Positions 32,501 to 43,375 of a DNA stretch of 64,000 nt are shown here, one piece after another. This stretch comes from Penium margaritaceum. Taxonomy: Eukaryota > Streptophyta > Zygnematophyceae > Desmidiales > Peniaceae. Position 1 is the stretch's first letter; the number at the start of each line of letters is the position of its first letter. The position numbers were made by a program, and so were the translations under genes. The notes under the pieces are model-generated. The model was not told the origin of the DNA and did not search any database. It saw nothing but the letters and a program-made list of their open reading frames with translations. The DNA lies in contig SZWC01001602.1 of assembly GCA_023375785.1 (NCBI GenBank), positions 202,210 through 266,209 on the forward strand, in the 5' to 3' direction.

Positions 32501-32633
32501 GCTCCACGCACATGCTGCCACGAACACACACAAACAAGCCCGCAGAGCCTACAGGACAAACCCAAGTCAAGACCAACTAATTGTGAATGTCAACGCGGAT
32601 CTGGACACTCTGAAGAGGCACTTCAAGTTCTAA
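29585..32633 (+). CDS. LINE ORF1 protein (nucleic-acid-binding), with apparent intron
   Basis: The frame is open from upstream of the first ATG at 29585 (MDAFLPYVAVYITN). ORF1 products of L1-type LINEs bind the element RNA. The N-terminal two thirds are Ser/Thr/Pro-rich. A globular part begins near 31440: TLDQYIRSFSSTITLIFNNQ, an RRM-like piece with LAIKGLPENF near 31900, then a zinc-knuckle-like CQYCNNNHHTCYH near 32177. At 32286-32358 a GT-AG intron-like segment interrupts. Joining its flanks continues as RHIGNSHYSPIWKG ... CNYLACGNYSGRS ... NADLDTLKRHFKF and stops at 32631-32633. Unspliced, the first frame stays open to 34018, which I attribute to the stop-poor AC-rich composition. The true start and the splicing are unproven. 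Confidence 0.65.
32286..32358 (+). other. Candidate spliceosomal intron in LINE ORF1 (73 nt)
   Basis: The donor is GTAAGC, a branch-point-like GGCTAAC lies at 32331-32337, then a pyrimidine-rich TGTCTCTATACCAG acceptor. It switches the frame so that protein-like sequence continues on the other side, and the downstream frame is closed inside the segment by TAA at 32334. Confidence 0.5.
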
Positions 32634-33776
32634 ACATCGATTCTGGTAAACTATGCAATGCCACTGCCATACATGCTTTCAGCCATTTCAATGCTAACAC
32701 GTTTCCTCTTCCCTGCAGACCTCCAGGCAAGTTCAAACCACGCTCGGCCCAACCTAACTCCGAAGTACAAGTTACCTGTCATGATGGATCCTTGCCATGC
32801 TCTGCCCCATCCAATTCCCTGGATCGGTTGAGGTCACGATCACAAAATCCCGAATGCTCGGCCCAATCCCACTCTCCCCTCAAACCCCCACAGGTTGGGA
32901 AAAATAGACTAGATCCGACCCTCCTTCAGAACAACTCCAATGTAGAAGACCTCATAGTTTTGTCTAGCCCTGGAAGCAGAAGCACTAGAAGTCTATCACG
33001 TTTCAGTGAATCAGTCTATCAACTGTGTGTACTTTCCTTCCCTCATTCCCGGTCCAGTAAGAAACAACTTTCACACGCACACATCAAAACTGTTACACAT
33101 CATGAAAGCTCCATCTCCCTTATCCCACAACTATCAGATGAGCAATCTACTCGAGGTGTCTCGGCCCAAACTCCATTTCCCCAACGAGCTCTCCACAAAC
33201 AATGCTCCGACCTCTATGCAAAACTAAATAATCAAGCTTTCATTTCTTCTCCTCACACCGGTACCGATCACAAAAATACCTTCCTTTTCCACAAGGGTTC
33301 TGCTCCAACTGCACCAACACATTTACAAAGCTTACCAGATTTTGACTATTGTCATACACAACCACAACATGAGGGCACAGATTTCTCCGTACCACCTTGT
33401 GGTAGCTGGAAAAACTGTACACAACATTTGCTACATACCAAATCTCCGCATAGATCTCCCACCACAACATCCATCCAACACAGACGAACACTAAACTCTC
33501 ACAACCACGGTACCAATCATGCAAACAGGTTCAACCACAGTAAGGCAAAGAAATCTACAACCTCTAGACCTACCTATTCCTACCTATCTCAACCTATCTA
33601 TCAGCACTCACACAATTACCATAACAACAACCCGTATCATATCCTCTGGTTGTTACCTTTCATACCTTTTCTGACAGGAAACAATCCTCCACCACACAAC
33701 GCTCGGTCCAATTTCCCTCAATCAAATTGTGGGACATTCTCCTCCTCTCGCACAAACACTCAAGAAGAACATTACT
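32634..33776 (+). other. Spacer between LINE ORF1 and ORF2
   Basis: AC-rich sequence, open in more than one frame but low in complexity. A second GT-AG segment of exactly 73 nt (32646-32718; GTAAAC, GCTAAC, CCTCTTCCCTGCAG) follows 12 bases after the ORF1 stop. I see no conserved domain. Confidence 0.45.
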
Positions 33777-36700
33777 ATGATCAACGACATTCACGACAAC
33801 AACAAAGTTGGTACTTTTATAAATCCCTATCTTACCTCCAGGCTCTTACCCCCTTCTGTCACTACATATGTTGCATCACCAGCAGGCACACCCCTAGTAA
33901 GCGCAAACTCAGACTTGTCAAAAAAAAAAACACTTTACAAACAAACCAATCCTCACTACCACATACAACACACCCACGACATGCACAACTCGTGGTTTTC
34001 CACTCCCCCTCCCAGTGATCACAATCCGGCTCATCCCCTTCTTCAACAACAAGACACTCAACCAAATACACCCAGTTTTACCACAACAATGGCACAAAAC
34101 CTCACCCTTCTCTTTCTCACACTCAACCACACAAAGCTTAACCCACGAAAACAACCTGAACTTGCACTCTTCCTAACCTACCTACAAACCCTCCAGCAGT
34201 TACATCACGCTAAACAACAGGAAACCCTCCCATCACACAGTTGTAGCTCCACCAAAATGGAAAGAAACACAAAAGAGGAACCTCCAAACCTACCTCACCT
34301 AATCCCGATCAACCCTCACCAAGGCCCTGAACACTACAACTCAAACTCAGTGGATTCTGGGAAACCCCAACAAAACTCCACAAACCACCACATAACTGAC
34401 AATACACTCTCCACACACAACTCTCGTTCCATTCCGCAATCACAAGATAATGAATCCACTATCAATCAAACCTGTCCCCCCTCAGATCATCATGTAAACC
34501 ATCCTATCCACCCACCAGTTCATTCCCCGAAATCGTCACATGATCCAGAACAAGCACAACACCTCTTCCAATACACCTTCTCCTCCCCTCATGGACAAAC
34601 ACCTACCCATACAAAGATCAGTCCGCAGTTACCCACCCAGATACCTTACACCTCTAACCCCCAAACCACCACGAACTCGGTCAACCACTCAACCACCTCC
34701 CATAAAAGAAAATCTCCGCCACCCAACGGTACAGAGAAAATCCCCAAAAAGGGAAAATCCCCACCACCTTCCATCATCACCGGGTTTAAAAGAGGATCTG
34801 ATGAAATGCCTACCCTAAAGCAACAAAGAGAAAACAAAAGAGCTACCACCTCCCCTCAACTCGAATCCTCAATCTCTATCTGCTGCCTCAACATTAACGG
34901 CATCACGAAATCCTCAAAAATACCTTTTCTCAAAAGTTTTCTATCCCTTCATAAACCCACTTTCTGTGCATTAATAGACACGCATCTAGACACCACCAAG
35001 AAATATGCTACTCTACAAAAACAACTGGACTGGGACATGGTATACACACACTCTGATTCCACCCATACGGGAGGTATCTGCCTCTTATACCGTAAAACAG
35101 ACTACATCAGCCATACGATACAAGTGACTCATGATAATCCAAACATCCTACAATGCAACTTCGAGGTTCACGGTTCTCCAATGACTCTTACCTCTATCTA
35201 CGCCCCTGCAACTTTAAAACAAAGAAAAAGTTTCTGGAAAGAACTAGATACCTTCTTACAAGAACACCCTACCGATTTCCTACTAGGAGACTTCAACTCC
35301 ACGTCTGAGGAAGTTGACAGAAACCCCCAAGAGCTATCCAAAGATTCACATTTCCTCAACAATCTCCTTAATTCCCATGATCTCCTTGACTGTTTCAGAA
35401 CTCTACACCCTCTCTCCTCCTTTTACACCTTTTATTCCACCCCTCACAAATCCTCCTCAAGAATTGACTTTATATGCACAAGGCTTACACGATCCAACTC
35501 AATCAAAGAAGCCTCACATGCTGCAGTCCCTGATACCTTGTCGGATCATATCGCAGCACCCATAGTTCAACTCAAACTCGCCACAACTAATAAGCAAGGC
35601 AAAGGTATCTGGAAGCTCAACACCTCGCTGTTATCACGACCCTTCGGTAAACTACTACTTAAAAATCTCACTCACAACATCTGGTCCTCGTACAAACTCA
35701 TGGTCAAAAAAGCTTTCAAAAAATACAGTGCGGAAGAACAAAAACGCCGAACAAAAACAATCTCAAACCTAAACAACAAAATCAACTCCCTAACGCAACA
35801 ACGATGCATACGCCCTAATGACCACAACATTCAATCCGAATTATGCAAGATGGAACAATCTCTCAAAAAACACATACTTGAAGAAACAAAACACAAATAC
35901 ACAATAGCCCAACTCAACTACACAGAGGGCCTCGAACAAGCCTCTAAATTCCTATCCAGTCATATTCGAGCACGGAAAAAAGGAGCAACTATCACCACAC
36001 TAAAAAACCCCGACGGCTTCCTAACAACTGCCCCCAATGAAATTGCCTCTATCATCACATCGTTCTACCGCAATCTCTTCTCACAACCAACTTTGACTCA
36101 TCCCCCCCCAATTATGCCCCCACTAAAACAAATCCCACAGCAATTCCTGCTAGCCTTACAAGCCCCTCTAACCACAAAAGAAATCCGCAAGAGCATCTCG
36201 CAAATGGCCTCCAACAAAGCCCCTGGTCCTGACGGCATTCCTGCTGAATTCCACAAAGAAGCACCAGAACTTATTGAGAAAAACCTCCTCAAAGCCTTCG
36301 AAGCTTTTCTCAATGACCCAGATAAATTTGTGGAGTTCACTGACTCGGTAACCTGCCTCCTCTTCAAAAAGGGTGACCCAACCGACATCCGAAACTATAG
36401 GCCTATCTCGCTCCTTAACACTGACTACAAAATACTAGCCAAAGTCCTGGCAAACAGACTCCACGACATCCTTCCATATATTATCAGTCCGGAACAAACT
36501 GGTTTCGTGGCTGGCAGAAACATCAAAGATACTCTCTCATGCATCCTGGACATGCAACACTGGGCTATTCATACAAAAACAAACCTTACCTTCTTACTTG
36601 CAGATTTTGAAAAGGCATATGACACCCTTCTTCGCCCACACCTATTCCGCACCATGCATCACATGGGTTTCCCCCCCATTTATACCCACTGGATCCAAGC

Positions 36701-38729
36701 TACCCTCCACCACACAAGGACTACCTTTCTCCTAAACGGAAACCTCACCCCTCAAATCACCACAGAAACCGGAGTAAGACAAGGGTGCCCTTTAGCCCCG
36801 CTTCTCTTCATCATAGCTATGGAGCCCTTAAACCAATACTATGCAAACATAGTTGNTGGACCCCACGTGTCAGTCCCCTCCTCAGACAGCTTCCAAACAT
36901 CCACAGAACCACAACGGGTCCTGGGCATCAACCTTGATCACGACAAACACAACTCGTCCATGTGGGCCAAACTAACAAAAAATATCAACGAATCCGCCAT
37001 AGCATGGAGAAATTTTCACTTTACCCTCTCCACTCTAATCATTATCATAAACAATTACCTAATCCCTAAATTTCTCTACCATTCAGATCTCTGCCCTCCT
37101 TCCACGGACACACTGAAGAAAATCCAAACCACAATCCTCAATCTACTCTCTGCCTCCAAACAAGACGGCAAACTTCGTTTCATTAACAAAAATCTTGCCA
37201 TCACGCCCCCCAAGAAAGGAGGTCTAGGAATTCTATGGCCTACTACTCTAGTACAAGCACAGCAAGCGCTGAGAGCATACAATTTCCTGACAGCTTCACA
37301 AGATGCCTGGAAGAACGTTGCCTGCACTACTTACAGTTTTTTCAAAAAAGGCCACTTCTTTCTCTCACACCCGGACATACTCAAATTTAAAAGCCACCGC
37401 AACCCTAGATGGACGGAGATTTTAACGCAGTTTTTAGCCACCAAACCAAAGATCCTACCCCCAACTCTGCTCAGACAAGAACTGCTACAAGAATATGTTG
37501 CCTTCAACCGTTTCATTCTGAAACCAAATGGCAAACCCTTTGGACTAGACAAAAGAGAACAGTTTCTACTTGAAAGAGAATATCAACTCAAACATATTTT
37601 CCACCAACAACTCTCTCTTTTTCCCTCTGGAAAAACATTGCAAGAGCAGAACATTATCAACAAAGTCAAGCAAGCAGTCCCACAAGAATGGGTAGAAATA
37701 ATACTCCAAAAGAAAAAAGATAACTCCTCTACACACGAATTCTGGTGTATCACTACATACACAAACAAACCGCCAGCTTTCATATACAAACTCCGACCTA
37801 CAGAGGAAGGTTACATCGCATCCACTTACACAGTCACACCGGACCTTAAAATTGAACCCACCAAATACGCCGACACCCCAATCCATGATCTAAGCATTTG
37901 GACACCGGTACACACCAGAGACAACATTTTTCTAGGACACTGTAACAACGTCTCCATCCCATCTTGGCGTATTGACCTACCAAAAACCCCAAAACTTATG
38001 GAACTCTATCACGTACTCACAAATCAGGTCATCAAACCCAAAACATATCAGGAAAAATGGGAATCAGAAGGTGTTCCACCACCCAACGAAAAGGCCCTTT
38101 CCAACATCCTCTACTCAAAAATTATCCCATCCAAACCCAAAGATACCCTGCTCAAAATCCTCATTCGTAGCATCCAAGTACGCTACCGTCTGCGTTTCTT
38201 CTCCCACCCCTTCGAAAACATTTGCCCCCTGTGTGGCTTACACAGCGAAGACATAACCCATGCCTTTGACCAATGCCCAAAACTCCAAAACGTCTTACAT
38301 AAACTAAAACAAAGTTTCTTCATAATGTGCCAAGAATATACAACCACAGTCTTCCTCTTCCATCACAACCACCAGAACTTCATATGGTGGCAACTACTAC
38401 AAGCAATAACCTTTCGTGAAATTTGGACATACAGATGTCAAACTTCCATGAACCAAAGAACACCCCTACGTAACCCCACTGCATTACTATGCCTAAACAT
38501 CACCAAAAGTTTCACAGAACGGATAAATCTTCACCTCATTCGCCTTCACAAAAATCCCAACAATAAAACATCTAACCAAATGATAGAACAGATTACAACC
38601 TCAACCAAAATCTGCAACCTTGATACAAAAGTATCCCCTCCCCACCTTGTTCTACATCCAAGTTTAAAGCATCTCTGGTTTAGCACAACTAACACATCGG
38701 GGGGCCGAGTATTTCAATGGACAGGATAA
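33777..38729 (+). pseudogene. LINE ORF2: endonuclease, reverse transcriptase, zinc finger
   Basis: ORF2 of an L1-type LINE makes the target nick and copies RNA at it. The first in-frame ATG is at 33777. About 360 residues of Asn/His/Thr/Pro-rich sequence precede the endonuclease at about 34870-35580: LNINGI, LIDTHLD (Asp at the usual Glu site), SIYAPA, LLGDFNS, RIDFI, SDHIAA. The RT covers about 36170-36850: ASNKAPGPDGIPAEF, LLFKKGDPTDIRNYRPISLL, SPEQTGFVAGRNI, LADFEKAYD and TGVRQGCPLAPLLF. It then hits the N at 36856, after which the YADD/FADD block is missing and the protein resumes near the RVLGINL segment. The C-terminal finger CPLCGLHSEDITHAFDQC (C-x2-C-x8-H-x4-C) is at about 38224. The frame is kept throughout. 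The assembled version cannot encode an active RT. Confidence 0.9.
36856..36856. other. Ambiguous base inside RT domain
   Basis: A single N lies exactly where the RT catalytic block should be; about 90-110 residues of the family's normal sequence are absent around it. Confidence 0.9.
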
Positions 38730-38989
38730 AACCTGCCGTTGAACCCCCAACCACAGGGTTACGACCCGTGGTAAAGATACTCTTTGGGGTGAGGGTTAGT
38801 GGGTGAGACTCCCACATAATCCATGGAACGAGGGTTCCGTGGGTACCTAAACTGGTGCAACGTAAGTTGCATAGGACACAGTCTCTGACTGAAAGTCCTC
38901 GCCAGAGACTGGCTCATCGGGGTCGTCAAGGGTGCAGCATAGGTTCCCTCACCTCTAAGGCTATCCTAGCCGCAAAAAAAACAAAAAAA
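38730..38989 (+). other. LINE 3' UTR with five stem-loops, copy 2
   Basis: Stem-loops: (1) 38751-38771, CCAC/GUGG over GGGU-UACG-ACCC; (2) 38821-38842, CCATGGAAC/GTTCCGTGG; (3) 38856-38871, TGCAAC/GTTGCA; (4) 38879-38911, CAGTCTCTG/CAGAGACTG; (5) 38959-38971, GGCTA/TAGCC, ending about 3 nt before the A-rich tail. All five occur in copy 1 and all but (4) clearly in copy 3, with base changes that mostly keep pairing. LINEs with stringent RNA recognition are known to use 3'-terminal stem-loops for reverse transcription; that role here is inferred. Confidence 0.8.
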
Positions 38990-39001
38990 GACACCGCAAC
39001 C
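38990..39001 (+). repeat. LINE target-site duplication, right copy
   Basis: GACACCGCAACC, identical to 29368-29379. It forms the left arm of the hairpin GACACCGCAAC-CTTGTA-GTTGCGGTGTC (38990-39017). Confidence 0.85.
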
Positions 39002-39270
39002 TTGTAGTTGCGGTGTCAAACAGTGTCGACGTCGAATGTTAGGATCACGTTTTTTTTCGTTCGACAAAAGCTAGAGGCCCACCCAAATAACTATATAAGC
39101 AAAAACCATGGTCAAAGCAAAGCACACGTAAACAGAAACTTTGAAAAAAATCGAAGTTAAAGATCATTAGGGTATGTATAAAGTGTGCATGAATACCCGA
39201 TCTCGTTTGAAAACATTTGTTGTTCTACTGTGTAGCAAAACATTTCCCCCTTTTTTGGCTATTTAATTTG

Positions 39271-39689
39271 TAGCGGGAGGGTCGGTTTGGTCTTCCCACC
39301 TCCCTATAGCAAGGGGATGGTCACAAGCCATTTTACGCTATTGCGAGGATTGGCCAGTGGCCAGCCACCCGATGGCTACCGGCCGACCGGTGGTCAGCTG
39401 GCTGGGTGGCCGGCGGCCGATCAAGTGATAGGCCGGCCACCCGCAGGCAAGCCACCAGTCCACAATTGAGCTGGTGCCTTGATCCGCGACCAACAGGCTG
39501 CAAGGGCTTGAGGGCCAATGCCTGTGGCCTCAAGGGCCAAGGCCCTCGTCCTCGCTCTCTCCACCCCACCTCTTCAAGTGATGGAGGCAAGGGATTGAGA
39601 GCAAGAGAGTGATGTGCGAGAGGAATATCAGCACCAGCGCAAAATTTCCGGAAGTGCCTCGCACGAGACCATCTTGTGTCATCGCATAA
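39271..39689 (+). repeat. Ty3/gypsy left LTR
   Basis: It starts TAGCGGGAGGGTCGGTTTGG, matching TAGTGGGAGGGCCGGTTTGG at 46197. The two share blocks throughout: CTATTGCGAGGATTGG / CCATTGCGAGGGTTGG, palindromic CCGGCGG blocks, the GAGAGCAAGAGAGTGATGTG-type stretch, GAGGAATATCAGC / GAGGAATGTTAGC, and the CATCGCA end. Length is about 420 bp, with roughly 70-75 percent identity judged by eye. Confidence 0.75.
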
Positions 39690-41300
39690 AAAATGAGACT
39701 TAAGTTTGTTTTTTATGAAATTTGAATTTCCTACATAAAAAATCATGCAAACTCACAAGTTTGAATGAATACCACCCCTTGTTTGGGACCGCAGATGAGG
39801 GGGTGAGGTACAAACAGAAATGGGCCTTTGGGGACTTGAAATGTGCAAGTTTCCCTACATGGGTCATCGGTGACGATTGCCCCGAGAGTAACGGGAGGGG
39901 AAAGCCCCTCGAGCGGGCTTTGGGCACCATTCTGCAAACTTCAACGACGACCTAAGTGCACGAGCTAGAGACTCGACCCGTTGCCATGGATTTTAGAGCA
40001 AGACGACCCCCGCGACCAAGTGTGCAACGGTTCCTAAGGCTACGAGAGATTTAAAACGTCGCGAGCAGTTGTGGTAGTGGCCTAGACGTCAGAGAGGGAT
40101 ACGAGCTTAAAAACTTATAATTTCTAAGTACCGTAAAATGTGTTAGAAAGCTCTTGGGGAGCTCTATTTTTCTTTGTCAGCTCCTCTTGGCTACATCCAC
40201 TCCCCTGGGGGCTAGGTGTGTTGTTCTTGGACGGGGTGGGGAGTGCCCACCTAAAAAAAACATTTTGCCCTCCTTTTCAAGGTTCTCCCTATTCTTCAAC
40301 CACAGATACTGGTAGTGCCTTTGTCCAAGACCAGGGACTTTCACGACCCAGGAGAACAAGAATAAAGAGGAATGTGGCACTTTGATGATTTTTTTAGGCC
40401 GTCCCATTGCCGTGGAGCACAAGGAGGAAACCTCCAAGGAGACGCAAGGTGCACCAAGAGAACTCAAGAAGAGGCCAAGGAAGGCCAAAAGACAAGAAAA
40501 AGAAGTACAAGACATGATTAGTGAGGAAAGAGCATACAGAGGGTACAAAATCCTGGTAAGAGGTGACCCTCGTCCTCCTCCTCACCCTTTTTCCAACGGT
40601 GCTCAAATTCTTGTAGTTTTTCAACTTGTTCTTGCTTTATAGTTATAGGATTTCTTAGCTTTATTAGTGCAGTGAGTCACGAACTAGGGGTTTGTTTAAA
40701 ATCCACATGATTATGCGGACTGTGGCAGCATGGAAAAACAGTGTTTTTCTACCACGTGATTGTGCCAACCGTTGCAGCCCAAAAAGATAGAAATAAAGCT
40801 TATAATTGCCTCACCAACCGCGAGAGCAAGTCGACTCCGTGATGCGACTTCTCCCTGAGGTCGTGGGGTGACCCTTAGAAACGATCTTCGCATGCTAGTT
40901 GCATGGTGGACGTAATGGCCAGTGTTGGGCCGTCCAAGACCAACAAGGGTAAGTTGGTGACAACCTCACCACAAAACCTCGGCGGACCTTGGGAGCGGCC
41001 GCCGAGGTATAGTTTATCACCCTATGTTCACACACTCCACATTCAGTGTACCAAAATGTGTATTATTGTATCCATGGATTTATCAATAATCATAGACATA
41101 AATGCATGTGACTAGAGCCCACAAGTACATTCCTTGTCAAACATTTAAGGACCAAATGTGTTTGTATGAGATGGAGAAATTTCGGTGAACCATCGATGTT
41201 CACTTATCTGTTCACTCCCCAACACAAATATTGTACATTGTTTTGAATGTGAGGTGATTGTTTAGATACGTCCCTGTTGCAAATATGATAGCCAAACCAA
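39690..41300. other. Ty3 element leader region, no gene recognised
   Basis: This lies between the left LTR and the gag-like region. A Lys/Glu/Arg-rich open stretch at 40382-40560 could be a gag N-terminus, but nothing proves it. No clear primer-binding site was found after the LTR. Confidence 0.4.
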
Positions 41301-41329
41301 AGGCAACCGTAGAAAAATGCAATCCTTGT

Positions 41330-43260
41330 TACACTCGGTGACACCAAGAAGCTTACGGAAGCCGAGAAAGTGCTCGACAAGCACGCCGATGTGAACGTGG
41401 ACGACCCCCATGCAATGGAAGATGCACTTGAAGAGGACCGCTAGACGTGACAAAGAGCACGGCCCCAACAATGGCATTGGCGATGAGGATCACAATCACC
41501 GCCATCTTGTGCAACAAAGTCAAGCCAATCTCTAAAGAAGGGCACGATTTTCACTAGATTGCCCAAAGCTGCTACCAGCATCGAGGCTGTCGAGAAACAA
41601 AGGCACCAAAAGAAACCACTTGTGAAGTTTCCGCAAGAACGAGCTAGACAATGTCACCGTGAAGGCAATCCCCGATGACCGTTGAAGGCTTCCTGATGTG
41701 GCTGCTTAGGCGGTGGGCCGACTCAAGATCAACATTGATGGCGGAGGTGCGGCACCACCGGGAGGAGTGGGGTAGACCCTCCTTCCAATGATGTGGCTAC
41801 GGTGGGATAGACCAACATCCACTCAAGCAACGTCATTGATGAAAGCTTCATCCAAAAGGTGGGACTCCTTGGAGGCGTGTCCGCAAACCGTACCCTCCCA
41901 AAGTGGATAAAGGTGCACGGACATCGCGAGGCCTTGTAGGCTATCACTGATGCTCTGACAGCACCAGAGCTCAAGTTTGCGTTTGCCAACCTGCAGGCCC
42001 ACATTGTGCAGAGAATCATGGACCTCAACCATGATCAACAGTTGTAGCGCCTGGCTGCTCATGAGGCAAGTCGCTAATGCGACAACGTCAACAGCGCATT
42101 ATAGAGAGTGACTCGGGTGTAGATGCCATAGCAATCGTACTGGGCCACAGGTGCTAATGCCACCGTCGGTGGCATCAATGACTTGCCTACCGTGACAACT
42201 TTGCGGCCACTCATGAACACTTCCTTCCTCCATAGTGTGGAGATCTTTTGGAAGGGCATGGAGATCACCGACTAGCTGAATCGTATGGAGTACATCTTAT
42301 GTGTCCACAATGCACCACTTGATCAATTGGGCAACCTTGCCATGACACGACATGAGGATAAGCTCTTCAAGTATGTGGTCAAGGAGTTGGGCACGTAGCA
42401 ACCACACCTTAAGTGGCAATCTATGCCGTGCGATGCCTCGTGCCCTATCATGCCCAAGAAGTACACCAAGTGTGAGGAGGCATATTGTGTCTTCTACAAG
42501 GTCAAGGACTTCAGATTGCTGGATAGCTGGCTCAAAGCCTACTTGAGCAAGTTTATCGCACTTGTGGAGGAAGTCGAAAATTCACCGTGGGTGATAGGTA
42601 CCAAGCCTTCCACTATCCGGAGTGTATGCTATTGGAGTACCTGCATGATGGTCTAGTCAGTTAGAAGCTGAAGGAAAAGACCACCACAACGGCAACTGGC
42701 CATGCTTGGACAAGCTGGAGGAAGTTTCTTGACTACATGAGCGAAGTGCATTTAATGAACCCAAAGTGCTACTCTGACGTACGACCAAACGCGCGTGTAC
42801 AACAAGGGTGTGAAATGCGTATGGAAGCTACATGGACAAGTACGTCGGCCGGACAGCAAGGCAAGGACAAGGGAAAGTAGCCAACAAAACCCTCTAGCCA
42901 AAAGGCTTCTGGACACAAGGCCCCCAAAACAAGCCCCACCGCGACAATGACAAGCTGCAGGCACCACATGAACATCGTAACACAACCTTCCATGATGGAC
43001 TCTGCCAAACCTGCATTCAAGCTGCCCACTTTAGGGCCCGGTGCCCAAAGGCTGCTGGTGGTGGGTAAGGGGTTGTGGCATTGGCGGCAGCATTGGTACC
43101 TCGTGGAGATGGTGCAGCAGGAGGCCGCAGGCAAGGCTGTGGACAAGGCTGCAATTGCAGTATGGGCCCGGACATGGTAACAGACAGGGCTGTGGGACGG
43201 GTTTTCCCCACCCGTGAGTGATGTCAATGGGGACCACTCAGGGTAAAAGGTGGATCACGG
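41330..43260 (+). pseudogene. Ty3/gypsy gag with CCHC knuckle, stop-riddled
   Basis: Several frame pieces read as a gag-like protein: TKKLTEAEKVLDKHADVNVDD near 41345-41405, DALTAPELKFAFANLQAHIV near 41950-42010, and the helical YCVFYKVKDFRLLDSWLKAY near 42485-42545. The strongest evidence is the zinc knuckle CQTCIQAAHFRARC at 43003-43044 (C-x2-C-x4-H-x4-C complete). Many stops, mostly TAG, interrupt. It is positioned between the left LTR and the RT fragment, as expected for gag. Confidence 0.6.
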
Positions 43261-43375
43261 TGTGGGTTCATGTTTTCAAATGAGGATGTGAAACGAACTC
43301 GAGTTTTTGACGAGTTCACGTTTCTCTGTTGTTTCCTCTCCTCTTCTTGATCCTCATTCTACATTTGCTGACCAA

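Larger units (their letters stand above)
29380..38989 (+). mobile_element. Long LINE (L1-type), ORF1 + ORF2, near full length
   Basis: About 9.6 kb between 12-bp target duplications. Order: 5' tandem 19-bp repeats, 5' UTR, ORF1 with a zinc-knuckle-like region and apparent intron, a roughly 1.1-kb spacer, ORF2 with endonuclease, reverse transcriptase and C-terminal CCHC finger, then a 260-bp structured 3' UTR and an A-rich tail with interruptions. The sense strand is rich in A and C and poor in G, unlike the surrounding DNA. A single N at 36856 coincides with loss of the RT catalytic block, so this assembled copy is either defective or incompletely assembled. Confidence 0.9.
29053..39174. mobile_element. 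TIR element 2, interrupted by the long LINE
   Basis: The left terminus starts TACCCTACTGGTCTTTAAT (29053). The inverse of the right terminus starts TACCCTAATGATCTTTAAC (39174 backwards). Over 25 bases 22 agree, all the way to TTCGAT. The left flank is TA; the right flank reads TG, one change from TA. Without the LINE the element is about 500 bp with no ORF. The LINE sits at its central palindrome. Confidence 0.7.

Noticed and set aside
38751-38771. tRNA-like or Pol III B-box signal in the LINE 3' UTR (GGGTTACGACC)
   Set aside because: It resembles a B box only loosely, there is no A box at the right distance, and pairing explains the conservation better.
40382-40642. Lys/Glu-rich ORF as a host gene
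   Set aside because: Lies inside the Ty3 element between LTR and gag; short and compositionally biased.
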